Shown: piece after piece, positions 16,639 to 24,422 of the stretch
Layout: each line of letters opens with the position of its first letter
Position numbering within the stretch: the first letter of the stretch is position 1
Assembly (NCBI RefSeq): GCF_030209375.1
Contig: NZ_JARVSC010000003.1
Coordinates: 496,001 to 560,000 of the forward strand
Source: Plantibacter sp. ME-Dv--P-122b
Lineage (GTDB): Bacteria > Actinomycetota > Actinomycetes > Actinomycetales > Microbacteriaceae
Reading direction: 5' to 3'
Length of the DNA: 64,000 nucleotides
Notes under the pieces: generated by a model
Seen by the model: only the letters and a program-made list of their open reading frames with translations
Database searches by the model: none
What the model was told of the DNA's origin: nothing
Made by a program: the position numbers and the translations under genes

Positions 16639-17907
16639 ATGACCGAGACCACCACCGCGATCCGCGTCGGCGACGAGTACGCCGCGCGCCTCGTGGAGTT
16701 CTCGGACGAGTGGGCCGAGATCCACCGGCAGCAGGCCGTCTTGGACGCACGCAAGGCCCGCCTCCTGGCTCGTTCCGCTGCCTATGCCGACGCGTTCGCG
16801 GACTCGGTCGTCCCCGCCGTCTTCCCGCCCGCCGAACGCCGTGCCCTGTCTCGCCGCTCGACCTGCGCGACGCTCGCGATGGCAACCCGCGTCCCCGAGC
16901 GGACCGTGCAGCGGGCCACGAACGACGCCGAAGCGCTCGTCAACAACGCCCCCGCCGTCCTGGAGTCGTTGGAGGCCGGACGCATCTCGGCCCGGCATGC
17001 GAAGACGATCACCGACCAACTCTGCGACGTCCCCAGTGAGGGACGAGCGGTGTTCCTCGCGAAGGTACTTCCGGTCGCGGAGCAGACCACCGACGCAGAA
17101 CTCCGCAGGCGCGCCCGGGTCCTGCGCGAGCGTCTACACCCGGAGTCCATCACGACGCGTGCTCTCCGGTCTGAGGCAGACCGCCGGGTCGAGGTCGAGC
17201 CCGCGGCCGACGGCATGGCGTGGGTGCACCTGTTCACCACGGCACCGATCGCGCAGGGCATCGCCGAACGCATCGAGGCCGCGGCAGCTGAAAGCCGCGC
17301 CGCGGGCGACACCCGCACCTGCGCGCAACTCCAAGCCGACGCCCTCGCAGCCCTCGCCCTCACCGGCGTCACGCCCGAGGACGTCACGTCGAGCCCGGTG
17401 CTTCCGCACCCCATCGAGGTGCAAGAGCACATCAAGCCGACGGTGCAGATCACGGTCCCGGCACTGAGCATGGCCGGCGTCAGCGACGCCCCAGCCACGC
17501 TCGACGGCTACGGCCCGATCGACCCGGAGACCGCAGCCCGCATCGCAGTGAACGCGCCGAGCTTCACCCGCATCCTCGTCCAACCGGAAACCGGTGCGGT
17601 ACTCTCCGTCGGGCGGAACCAGTACCGGGTTCCGGCCGATCTGCAGCGGGCCGTCCGCCTCCGGGACGGCACCTGTCGGGCACCGGGCTGCGGCAGGCGC
17701 GCCAGAGCATGCGACCTCGACCATTCGGTCGCGTGGGAAGACGGCGGCGCGACGGATGTCGGGAATCTCGCCTGCCTCTGCCGACATCACCACCGGATGA
17801 AACACCTCCCCGAATGGAACCTCGACCACCAGCCCGATGGCGTGCTCGAGTGGACGACACCCGACGGGAAACACCACCGGACGGAACCGGACCCCGCACC
17901 GTTCTGA
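16639..17907 (+). CDS. DUF222 and HNH endonuclease domain protein (13E12 family)
   Basis: A 422-residue protein with a helical DUF222 region (about residues 30-250) and a C-terminal HNH domain, CRAPGCGRRARACDLDHS followed by HHHRMKH, with the two CxxC-type zinc knuckles and DxDH catalytic block. This multicopy actinobacterial family (13E12 repeat family) has unknown function; an HNH nuclease activity is expected but rarely tested. The gene is bracketed by copies of a 22-base repeat on both sides. No Shine-Dalgarno of note precedes the ATG. Confidence 0.88.
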   Translation: MTETTTAIRVGDEYAARLVEFSDEWAEIHRQQAVLDARKARLLARSAAYADAFADSVVPAVFPPAERRALSRRSTCATLAMATRVPERTVQRATNDAEALVNNAPAVLESLEAGRISARHAKTITDQLCDVPSEGRAVFLAKVLPVAEQTTDAELRRRARVLRERLHPESITTRALRSEADRRVEVEPAADGMAWVHLFTTAPIAQGIAERIEAAAAESRAAGDTRTCAQLQADALAALALTGVTPEDVTSSPVLPHPIEVQEHIKPTVQITVPALSMAGVSDAPATLDGYGPIDPETAARIAVNAPSFTRILVQPETGAVLSVGRNQYRVPADLQRAVRLRDGTCRAPGCGRRARACDLDHSVAWEDGGATDVGNLACLCRHHHRMKHLPEWNLDHQPDGVLEWTTPDGKHHRTEPDPAPF

Positions 17908-17915
17908 CCCTCGCC

Positions 17916-18016
17916 GGTCCCTGAGCCTGCCGAAGGGTCCTCGTGGACACTTCGACAAGCTCAGTGACCGGCGGAGGTGTAGCCGAGGTGTTTCGGTCCC
18001 TGAGCCTGCCGAAGGG
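17916..18016. repeat. Three copies of the dispersed 22-mer, two forming a hairpin
   Basis: Copies at 17916-17937 and 17995-18016 read GGTCCCTGAGCCTGCCGAAG plus GG; the copy at 17950-17969 is inverted (CTTCGACAAGCTCAGTGACC). The first and the inverted copy can pair in a roughly 20-bp imperfect hairpin immediately after the HNH gene stop, which could also terminate transcription. Confidence 0.75.
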
Positions 18017-18079
18017 CGGCTCTGTCGGGGAGGGTCGTGGTCCCGGTGACGACCTCGGCCACCACCATCGACGCCGCCG

Positions 18080-18391
18080 TCACTCGGGCCAGGACACCTC
18101 GCCACTGAAGTCCGGGTGCTTGCGGAGATAGGCCTGGATGAAGGGGCAGTACGGCACGATCGTCAGGCCTCGCTCGACCGCATCATCGAGCGCCGCAGCG
18201 GCGAGGACGCTGCCGAGCCCCTGCCCACCGAAGTCAGGATCGATCTCGGTGTGGGTGAAGAGGATGCGGCCCGGCTCCTCCCGGTACCCGGCGATCCCGG
18301 CGACGCGTTCCCCCACCCGGATCTCGTACTCGTGACGCTCGTCGTTGCGGGCGACCTGCGGGCCGTCCTCGGGTGTGCTCGAAGTCGACAT
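18080..18391 (-). CDS. GNAT-like N-acetyltransferase of the short YjdJ type
   Basis: A 103-residue protein from the ATG at 18391, preceded by GAAGGGAGC. The short acetyltransferase family (COG2388-like) is recognised by YEIRVGERVAGIAGYREE, then FTHTEIDPDFGGQGLGSVLA, which carries the acetyl-CoA pyrophosphate loop G-G-Q-G-L-G, and the closing VPYCPFIQAYLRKHP. The cellular substrate is unknown. It is divergent from the ammonium transporter gene. Confidence 0.88.
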   Translation of the reverse strand: MSTSSTPEDGPQVARNDERHEYEIRVGERVAGIAGYREEPGRILFTHTEIDPDFGGQGLGSVLAAAALDDAVERGLTIVPYCPFIQAYLRKHPDFSGEVSWPE

Positions 18392-18466
18392 CGGGGCTCC
18401 CTTCCATTCGTCCCCCACTGTACGTCGAGCGATCCGTCATGTGCTGTTTACGCAGCGGCCGATTCC

Positions 18467-18504
18467 GCAACGTGCCGGAAACACGCGCACAGGCCATCGG
18501 AAAC
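18467..18504 (+). promoter_or_regulatory. GlnR-like nitrogen-control box upstream of the ammonium transporter
   Basis: The sequence reads GCAAC-n6-GAAAC-n6-ACAGG-n6-GAAAC: two GAAAC b-sites exactly 22 bp apart with half-matching a-sites, the periodic layout of the actinobacterial GlnR box (gTnAC-n6-GaAAC repeated). It ends 65 bases before the ammonium transporter ATG. The a-sites are weak matches, so direct binding is an inference. Confidence 0.6.
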
Positions 18505-18569
18505 ACGCCGGTGTCACGCTGGGCGCACCCGACGCGCTCCAGCCGCGTCCCTGCGGAGAGGCACCTCGA

Positions 18570-19838
18570 ATGGATCAAGGAAACACAGCGTTCATCCTGA
18601 TATCAGCGGCACTCGTGCTGCTCATGACACCAGGGCTCGCGTTCTTCTACGGCGGCCTGGTCAAGGCGAAGAGCGTCATCAGCATGATGATGATGAGCTT
18701 CGGCGCACTCGGCCTCATCGGCGTCCTCTGGGTGCTGTACGGGTACGCGATCGCGTTCCCCGGCTCCGAAGGCACCGTCGCCCCCTGGGCGATCGACACC
18801 GGCAACATCGGCCTGACCGCCGCCCTCGAGACGCCTGAGGGAGCGGCCTACCCACCGCTCGCCTTCGTCGCCTTCCAGGCCACCTTCGCGATCATCACCG
18901 TCGCCCTCGTCTCCGGCGCCATCGCCGACCGCGCGAAGTTCGGCTCCTGGATGATCTTCGCCGGCATCTGGGCGACCGTCGTCTACTTCCCGGTCGCGAG
19001 CTGGGTGTTCAACTTCGGCCTCGCCGACGACGGCAGCTTCGCTTACGGCGGTTGGATCACGCACGGCCTGCAGGACGTCTTCGGCGTCGGCGTCATCGAC
19101 TTCGCCGGTGGCACCGCGGTCCACATCAACGCCGGTGCTGCCGCCCTCGCCCTCGCGCTCGTCCTCGGCCGCCGCGTCGGGTTCAAGAAGGGCGTCCACG
19201 TCCCCCACAACCCGCCGTTCGTCCTCCTCGGCGCCGGTCTGCTCTGGTTCGGCTGGTTCGGCTTCAACGCCGGTTCGGAACTGGCGGCCGACGGCACCGC
19301 GGCACTCGTGTTCGTCAACACCATCGCCGCCCCGGCGGCAGCCCTGCTCGCCTGGCTCGTCGTCGAGAAGATCAAGGACGGCAAGCCGACCTCCGTCGGT
19401 GCCGCATCGGGTGCCGTCGCCGGTCTCGTCGCGATCACCCCGGCGTGCGGTTCGCTGCACCCGATCTGGGCCATCGTCCTCGGCCTCGTCGCCGGTGTCG
19501 TGTGCGCCCTCGCCATCGAGCTGAAATTCAAGCTCGGCTTCGACGACTCCCTCGACGTCGTGGGCATCCACCTCGTCGGTGGCCTCATCGGCACCCTGTA
19601 CCTCGGCTTCTTCGCCAACGGCACCGGCCTCTTCATGGGTGGTGACGCTTCGCAGCTGCTCGTCCAGGCGATCGCCGCGTTCGCCGTCCTCATCTACTCC
19701 TTCGTGCTCGCCTTCATCATCGGCTTCGCGATCGAGAAGACGATCGGCTTCCGCGTGAAGAACGAGGACGAGATCGCCGGCATCGACACCGTGGTCCACG
19801 GTGAAGAGGGGTACGTCCTGGTCGACACCAAGGCCTGA
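18570..19838 (+). CDS. amt: Ammonium transporter
   Basis: A 422-residue Amt/MEP/Rh channel with eleven expected helices. The start at 18570 (MDQGNTAFILISAALVLLMT) is preceded by GGAGAGG. Family motifs are clear: PGLAFFYGGLVKAKSV, DFAGGTAVHINAGAAAL, LLWFGWFGFNAGS, and DVVGIHLVGGLIGTL. The channel twin histidines are expected to be those of VHINAG and GIHLVGG. It lacks a neighbouring glnB/glnK gene in the window. A GlnR-like box upstream suggests induction under nitrogen limitation. Confidence 0.96.
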   Translation: MDQGNTAFILISAALVLLMTPGLAFFYGGLVKAKSVISMMMMSFGALGLIGVLWVLYGYAIAFPGSEGTVAPWAIDTGNIGLTAALETPEGAAYPPLAFVAFQATFAIITVALVSGAIADRAKFGSWMIFAGIWATVVYFPVASWVFNFGLADDGSFAYGGWITHGLQDVFGVGVIDFAGGTAVHINAGAAALALALVLGRRVGFKKGVHVPHNPPFVLLGAGLLWFGWFGFNAGSELAADGTAALVFVNTIAAPAAALLAWLVVEKIKDGKPTSVGAASGAVAGLVAITPACGSLHPIWAIVLGLVAGVVCALAIELKFKLGFDDSLDVVGIHLVGGLIGTLYLGFFANGTGLFMGGDASQLLVQAIAAFAVLIYSFVLAFIIGFAIEKTIGFRVKNEDEIAGIDTVVHGEEGYVLVDTKA

Positions 19839-19884
19839 TCCACCGGCCTGAACGACCTGCCCGACCCGACCCGACGAGGACGAG

Positions 19885-20508
19885 ATGCGCGGAGCAGCTG
19901 GACCCGAACCGGCTGCCACCCCCGCTCATCTCGTCCTCGTCGACGTCGCGTCCAGACCACCTGCCGACCCGGGCCCGCCACGGCTCGTCCGGTTCGCCGA
20001 CCTCGTGCGGCAACCGTTGGACCGCGGCCGGGGCAGCGTGCGAGACGTCTGGACGAGCACCGACGTCGACCGCCGCATCCGCTGGCGACTGCAGGTCGTC
20101 GAGCTCCGTGACGCGGCCGGACTCATCGCCGCTCCCGACGACATGAACCATGCGATCGTCGGCTTCGCCGGCCCACAGGTCGCGGTCCGCGCGGGTGGGA
20201 ACGAGCTGAACGGCCCCGGACGCATCCTGCACCGCGACGAGGTCCTGACCGTGCGCGAATCCTCGGTGCGTCTCTCGAGACCGCGGCTGCGGGCCTCGGG
20301 GTCGAGCTCGATGATCCTGTTGAGCTACAGCACCTCGGAGGACCCGCCGACGCTGAACTTCGAGGAGCCGGACACCGCGCACGATCCCGCCGACGGCCTG
20401 CGGATCACCCTCGCCCTGCGCGGTCCGATCCGGCGCGGCGAGGGCGAGGTCCCGCAGGGTTCCGCCCTCGTCTCCGCGCCGCTCGCCGTTCCACCGCGCT
20501 ACCGCTGA
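19885..20508 (+). CDS. Hypothetical protein (207 aa)
   Basis: Codon third positions in this frame are strongly G/C-biased and an RBS (GAGGACG) precedes the ATG, so I prefer it over the long frame on the opposite strand. The product is soluble, with blocks LVRFADLVRQPLDRGRGSVR and RRIRWRLQVVELRDAAGLIA, a central VGFAGPQVAVRAGGNELNGP and a beta-rich C-terminus. No motif is recognised. It follows the ammonium transporter by 46 bases and overlaps the convergent DUF3592 gene by 10. Confidence 0.5.
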   Translation: MRGAAGPEPAATPAHLVLVDVASRPPADPGPPRLVRFADLVRQPLDRGRGSVRDVWTSTDVDRRIRWRLQVVELRDAAGLIAAPDDMNHAIVGFAGPQVAVRAGGNELNGPGRILHRDEVLTVRESSVRLSRPRLRASGSSSMILLSYSTSEDPPTLNFEEPDTAHDPADGLRITLALRGPIRRGEGEVPQGSALVSAPLAVPPRYR

Positions 20509-21017
20509 CCGGCGGAAGCCTGTATCGCCGCACGGCGCGCCTGGGCACGCTCCGACCGGCCACGGGCGGCCATCACCAGCATCATGACGCCTGTCCCCCC
20601 GAGGATGACGGTGAAGACCACTCCGAGGCCCGTCATCCACTCGCCCTCGCCCCCATAGCCCTCGACGACCGCCGCCCCCGGGTCTGTCGCCCGGTACACG
20701 ATCACGACCTCGTCGCCGACGGACGGCCGGTCGCTGATGTCCCAGGACTCCCACACCGAGTGCACGACGTCGTCGGTGGACCGGTAGTCGACCCGGAAGT
20801 CCATGTCGGAGGCCTCGACACCGTCCTGCACCTCGGTGATCGTGCCGGTGGTGCGCGTCCCCGTCTCCAGCAACTGGTCGTCAGCCAGCCGGAGGCCGAC
20901 GCCGATCGCGATCATCACCGGACCGACGAGCAGCATGCCCAGGATCAGCGCGACGACGCCGAGACGGTTGCGGGTGGGATGCGACGCCGCGGCGGCAGGT
21001 TGCTTCTGGAGGTCCAC
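20499..21017 (-). CDS. DUF3592-domain membrane protein
   Basis: A 172-residue protein with two membrane helices flanking an extracytoplasmic beta domain. Helix 1 is at about residues 19-42. The domain shows the family pattern: TRTTGTITEVQDG, FRVDYRSTDDVVHS, and the RPSVGDEVVIVYRATDPGAA block. Helix 2 is at about residues 128-150. The tail is basic. Function of the family is unknown; members are frequent in actinobacteria. Confidence 0.82.
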   Translation of the reverse strand: MDLQKQPAAAASHPTRNRLGVVALILGMLLVGPVMIAIGVGLRLADDQLLETGTRTTGTITEVQDGVEASDMDFRVDYRSTDDVVHSVWESWDISDRPSVGDEVVIVYRATDPGAAVVEGYGGEGEWMTGLGVVFTVILGGTGVMMLVMAARGRSERAQARRAAIQASAGQR

Positions 21018-21041
21018 CCGCCCATCTCAACACACGAGCGG

Positions 21042-21542
21042 TCAGGCCGACGCCTCCGACGCACCGGTCCGGCCGTCGGCGAACCGCTGGCGCGCGTGCT
21101 GCTGCCGCGACCCGACGGGCACCGCCTCGGTCGCCGCAGGCAGCCCCATGGACGGGGTCGACACGTAGATGCTCTCGGCGCGATCGACGAGGAACGTCTC
21201 GTGCCAGACGCCGACGGCCTTCGGAGCGGACCGGGCGCGCTTGTTGAAGCGCGACCAGGCAGGCCGATGTGCGGAGGCCGGTGCCGACGCGTAGGCGTAG
21301 AGCCGGTCGATCGACGACCAGTACTGGACGAGGTATGGGCCACGGGAACCGAGCAGGAACGTCGAACCGAGGAGCCCGGACTCGGGATCGGACATGAGCT
21401 CCTGCAGCATGCGCGGCATGTCGCCGAAGATCGGGAGCCACTTGTCCACCCGCCACCACTGGTTGATGGTCATCCCGATGTGGAACACGACGAGCTCACC
21501 CTCGTGACAATGGGTGACTCGGCCGACGACGACGCGTGACAT
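21042..21542 (-). CDS. DUF4188-family (monooxygenase-like) protein
   Basis: A 166-residue protein started at the ATG at 21542, preceded by AGGAGCAGT. The family pattern is VVVGRVTHCHEGELVVFHIG, MTINQWWRVDKWLPIFGDMP, MLQELMSDPESGLLGST and LVQYWSSIDRLYAYA. These proteins have a dimeric alpha/beta-barrel fold and are annotated as monooxygenase-like without a proven reaction. It is divergent from a MerR gene with a pair of palindromes between them, so MerR control is likely. Confidence 0.85.
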   Translation of the reverse strand: MSRVVVGRVTHCHEGELVVFHIGMTINQWWRVDKWLPIFGDMPRMLQELMSDPESGLLGSTFLLGSRGPYLVQYWSSIDRLYAYASAPASAHRPAWSRFNKRARSAPKAVGVWHETFLVDRAESIYVSTPSMGLPAATEAVPVGSRQQHARQRFADGRTGASEASA

Positions 21543-21557
21543 AGACTGCTCCTGTTC

Positions 21558-21595
21558 GATAGTGACGCTATCCAAGTTGGATAGTAGCACTATCC
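21558..21595. promoter_or_regulatory. Two palindromic operators between DUF4188 and MerR genes
   Basis: GATAGTGACGCTATC (21558-21572) and GGATAGTAGCACTATCC (21579-21595) share the half-site GATAG on each side and are centred 22 bp apart (two helical turns). They lie in the 70-base region between the divergent starts at 21542 and 21613, suiting a MerR dimer binding each palindrome. Confidence 0.65.
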
Positions 21596-21612
21596 AGACG
21601 AGGGGGGACAGG

Positions 21613-22245
21613 ATGAGGATCTCGGAACTCGCGGCGGTGTCCGAGGTGCCGGTGGCGACCATCAAGTACTACCTGCGCGAGCAACTCCTCCCGGAGGGCG
21701 AGCGCACCTCGGCGACCCAGGCGAGCTATGGCGACGCCCACGTGTCGCGGCTGCGTGTGATCCGCGCGCTCCTCACCGCCGGCGTGAGTATCGCGGAGAC
21801 CCGCAATGTCGTCGCCGCGCTCGATTCGCCGCCGCCGGGCCCGTACGACCTCCTCGGGGTCGCCCACACCGCCGTCACCCCACGCCCGAGCGGTCCGGTC
21901 GACACGACCCGCGCCCTGGAGCTCTACGAACGACTCGGCGGGATCGAGGCGCAGTGCGATCCCGGACTCCTCGCCGGCCTGGCCGGGGCCCTGGACACCC
22001 TGGAACGAGCCGGCTTCACGGTGCCGCCCGCAGTGCTCGACCGCTACGTCGACGCAGCGCGCCGCATCGCCGAGGCCGAGATCGACGGGATCCCGGCGGA
22101 CTCCCCCGAGCTCGCGGTGCAGTACATCGTGCTGGGCACCGTGCTCACCGAACCGCTGATCCTCGCCCTTCGTCGGGCAGCCCAGCAGGTGGTGTCATCG
22201 GAGCACTTCGCCGGGACGGAAGTCCCGACTCCTCAGCCGTCCTGA
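21613..22245 (+). CDS. MerR-family transcriptional regulator
   Basis: A 210-residue regulator started at the ATG at 21613 after GGACAGG. The N-terminal winged helix is MRISELAAVSEVPVATIKYY followed by LREQLLPEGERTS, then the second helix-turn-helix region and a 120-residue C-terminal effector part rich in Ala and Leu. No metal-binding cysteine pattern is present, so a metal sensor is unlikely. It probably regulates the divergent DUF4188 gene and itself. Confidence 0.9.
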   Translation: MRISELAAVSEVPVATIKYYLREQLLPEGERTSATQASYGDAHVSRLRVIRALLTAGVSIAETRNVVAALDSPPPGPYDLLGVAHTAVTPRPSGPVDTTRALELYERLGGIEAQCDPGLLAGLAGALDTLERAGFTVPPAVLDRYVDAARRIAEAEIDGIPADSPELAVQYIVLGTVLTEPLILALRRAAQQVVSSEHFAGTEVPTPQPS

Positions 22246-22264
22246 CGCTCAGGCCCCCAGCGTC

Positions 22265-23182
22265 TCAGGCGTCGAGTTCCGCCGAGGTGGGCGGGTTCGC
22301 CCCCGGCCGCGACACCGTGATGCTCGCGGCCCGCGCGGCGCGGTCGAGCAGCTGCTGCAGCACCTCGTCGGACACCTCACGAAGTCGTTCCGCGGCCCCG
22401 GGCCCCGCGATACCGGCGGTCAGCAGTCCGTCGATCAGCGCACCCATGAACGTGTCGCCGGCACCGACGGTGTCGGCCACCTGCACCCGCGGCGTCTCGA
22501 TCTCGAGCACGGAACCGTCCCTGACGGCTACCGCCCCGTCACCACCCATCGTCACGATCACGAGTCCCGGCCCGGCCGCGACCCACTCTCGGGCGGCGTC
22601 GACCGGCGCCACACCGGGCAGGAGGAACGCGACGTCCTCGTCACTCGCCTTCACGACGTGAGCGCGCGCGATGCAGTCGAGCGCCGCCTGACGGACGCGA
22701 GCCGCGTCGTCGATGAGGGATGGCCGGATGTTCGGGTCGTAGGTGATGAGCGCCGAGGGACGACGCGCGTCGACCAGCTCGCGCAGGCGGTCGGCACTCG
22801 GCTCGAGGACCGAGGCGATCGAGCCGGTGTGGACGACGGCGGCGTCCGGCGCACCCGCCGCATCCAGATCGAGCGAGAGGTCGAACTCGTAGGTGGCCGC
22901 CCCCTCGGCGTCGAGGGTCGCCTGCGCCGTGGACGTCCGGCCGATCGGAGCCGACACGAGGGTCACCGTGGACGCGTCGAGCCAGGAGCGGATCGCCGCG
23001 CCCCGCTCGTCGTCGCCCACATGGGTCACCAAGGCCGGGGCGCGGCCCAGCCGACCGAGGGTGATCCCGACGTTCGCCGGGCTGCCGCCGGGGCTCTCCG
23101 CGTGCGTCCCGTCGAGCCGCCGGACGATGTCGATGAGGGTCTCGCCGGCGATGAGGACGTCGGTCGTGGGGGCTGCGTGCAT
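22265..23182 (-). CDS. PfkB-family carbohydrate kinase (fructokinase candidate)
   Basis: A 305-residue ribokinase-fold sugar kinase. It begins TDVLIAGETLIDIVRRLDG, has the first signature GGSPANVGITLGRLGR and the second DTVGAGDTFMGALIDGLL, where the Asp of GAGD is the catalytic base. It follows the LacI gene by 37 bases in the same direction and lies opposite a fructoside importer and GH32 gene, so ATP-dependent phosphorylation of fructose released by GH32 is the likely role (inference from context). Its RBS is GAGAGAG. Confidence 0.88.
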   Translation of the reverse strand: MHAAPTTDVLIAGETLIDIVRRLDGTHAESPGGSPANVGITLGRLGRAPALVTHVGDDERGAAIRSWLDASTVTLVSAPIGRTSTAQATLDAEGAATYEFDLSLDLDAAGAPDAAVVHTGSIASVLEPSADRLRELVDARRPSALITYDPNIRPSLIDDAARVRQAALDCIARAHVVKASDEDVAFLLPGVAPVDAAREWVAAGPGLVIVTMGGDGAVAVRDGSVLEIETPRVQVADTVGAGDTFMGALIDGLLTAGIAGPGAAERLREVSDEVLQQLLDRAARAASITVSRPGANPPTSAELDA

Positions 23183-23219
23183 GGCATCTCTCTCTGCTGG
23201 ATCCGAGGGTCGGGTGGCG

Positions 23220-24260
23220 TCAACCGGCGTCGGTCGACACCGCGGCGATGAGCGAGTCGCGCTCGATGATCGGCATGGTGACCAGCTCATGCCCGAGGGC
23301 GTGCTGGCCGAGGAGCATCGACGCTCCGAGCGCGCCGATCTCCTGATAGGGCAGCCGCGCGGTGGTGAGGCCAGGACGCAGGTAGCCGGCGAGGATCTCG
23401 TCGTCGAACGAGACGACGGAGACGTCCTGCGGGATCCGACGCCCCTGTTCGAGCAGCACCTGGTAGGCACCGAAGGCGACGCCGTCGTTCGCGGCCAGGA
23501 TGGCCGTGACGTCGGGGTGGCGTTCGAGGAGCGTGGCCGTCGCCTCGTAGCCGGGTTCCGGCTGCCACTCGACGATGTCGACCCGTACCGGTTCGATCCC
23601 GGCCTCCGCGAACGCCGCGGCGATGCCCGCGAAGCGCAGTGCCACCGTCGCGGTCTGTCGCGGATCGTTGATGACGTGCTGCGGCAGGTCGCCGACCACG
23701 CCGATCCGCCGGTGGCCCGCGTCGACGAGCCGCTTCGCGACCGCATAGCCGGCCGCGCGCTCGTCGGGCAGGACGTTCGCGTGCCCCGAGGAGGACGCTC
23801 CGTTGAGGACGACGACGGGGACACCGGTCGAGGTGGCGGGGAGGTCGATGAGGCGGGCGCCGAGGAGGCCGATGAGGATGCCGTCGACCCGGTGGTCGAT
23901 CATCGTCTCGAAGGCGCGCGCGAGGCCACCCTCGATCCCCTCGGTCTCCGCGATGAGCATCGTGTGGTCGTGGGCCTTCGACACCTCGAGCGCACCGCCG
24001 ATGAGCCCGGAAGCATGGCGGGTGAGCGTGACCTCGTCGGAGATGAACCCGATCGTCCTGGTCTTCCCGCGGCGCAGCACCTGGGCCGCGGGGTTCGGCC
24101 GGTAGTCGAGCTCCGCCGCGGCGGCGCGGACCCGCTCGACGGCGTCCGCGGACAGCCGGGAACCGGGGCGGTCGTTCATGATCATGCTCACCGCGGCCTT
24201 GGACATGCCCGCGCGCTCCGCGACGTCCGCGAGGGTCGTGCGGCGGCGTTGCGTGGACAT
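23220..24260 (-). CDS. LacI-family repressor of the second fructoside locus
   Basis: A 346-residue regulator with HTH TLADVAERAGMSKAAVSMIM, hinge YRPNPAAQVLRRGKTRTIGF and a sugar-binding domain ending VSVVSFDDEILAGYLRP followed by LTTARLPYQEIG. It shares its upstream region with the divergent ABC operon, where two copies of a 16-base palindrome lie. Together with pfkB downstream it forms a two-gene transcription unit. Confidence 0.9.
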   Translation of the reverse strand: MSTQRRRTTLADVAERAGMSKAAVSMIMNDRPGSRLSADAVERVRAAAAELDYRPNPAAQVLRRGKTRTIGFISDEVTLTRHASGLIGGALEVSKAHDHTMLIAETEGIEGGLARAFETMIDHRVDGILIGLLGARLIDLPATSTGVPVVVLNGASSSGHANVLPDERAAGYAVAKRLVDAGHRRIGVVGDLPQHVINDPRQTATVALRFAGIAAAFAEAGIEPVRVDIVEWQPEPGYEATATLLERHPDVTAILAANDGVAFGAYQVLLEQGRRIPQDVSVVSFDDEILAGYLRPGLTTARLPYQEIGALGASMLLGQHALGHELVTMPIIERDSLIAAVSTDAG

Positions 24261-24280
24261 GACACTCCCTCGTGCGGTTT

Positions 24281-24343
24281 GCTGAATCAGTTCAGCATAT
24301 CGCGTGGAGCTGTGTTATGTTTCGTCTGCTGAATCCGTTCAGC
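24281..24343. promoter_or_regulatory. Two LacI operators in the divergent promoter region
   Basis: GCTGAATCAGTTCAGC (24281-24296) and GCTGAATCCGTTCAGC (24328-24343) are near-identical inverted repeats (GCTGAA-n4-TTCAGC) 47 bp apart. They lie between the divergent starts at 24260 and 24423. A possible -10 (TATGTT at 24316-24321) lies between them. The pairing fits DNA looping or dual occupancy by the adjacent LacI. Confidence 0.78.
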
Positions 24344-24422
24344 ACCAGAAACAGCACCTCCATTCACGGCTCATCGTCCGCGCCCTGCGAACGGTCTGCC
24401 CCGATCTCGCAGGAGCAACAAC

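Noticed and set aside
16380-16754. Extended N-terminus for the DUF805 protein
   Set aside because: The extension runs through the tandem repeat array and yields a Gly/Cys-rich low-complexity leader; the ATG at 16379 gives the usual family start.
19717-20754. 345-codon minus-strand frame over the 19885-20508 gene
   Set aside because: It overlaps the ammonium transporter 3' end and the DUF3592 gene, and third-position bias supports the plus frame.
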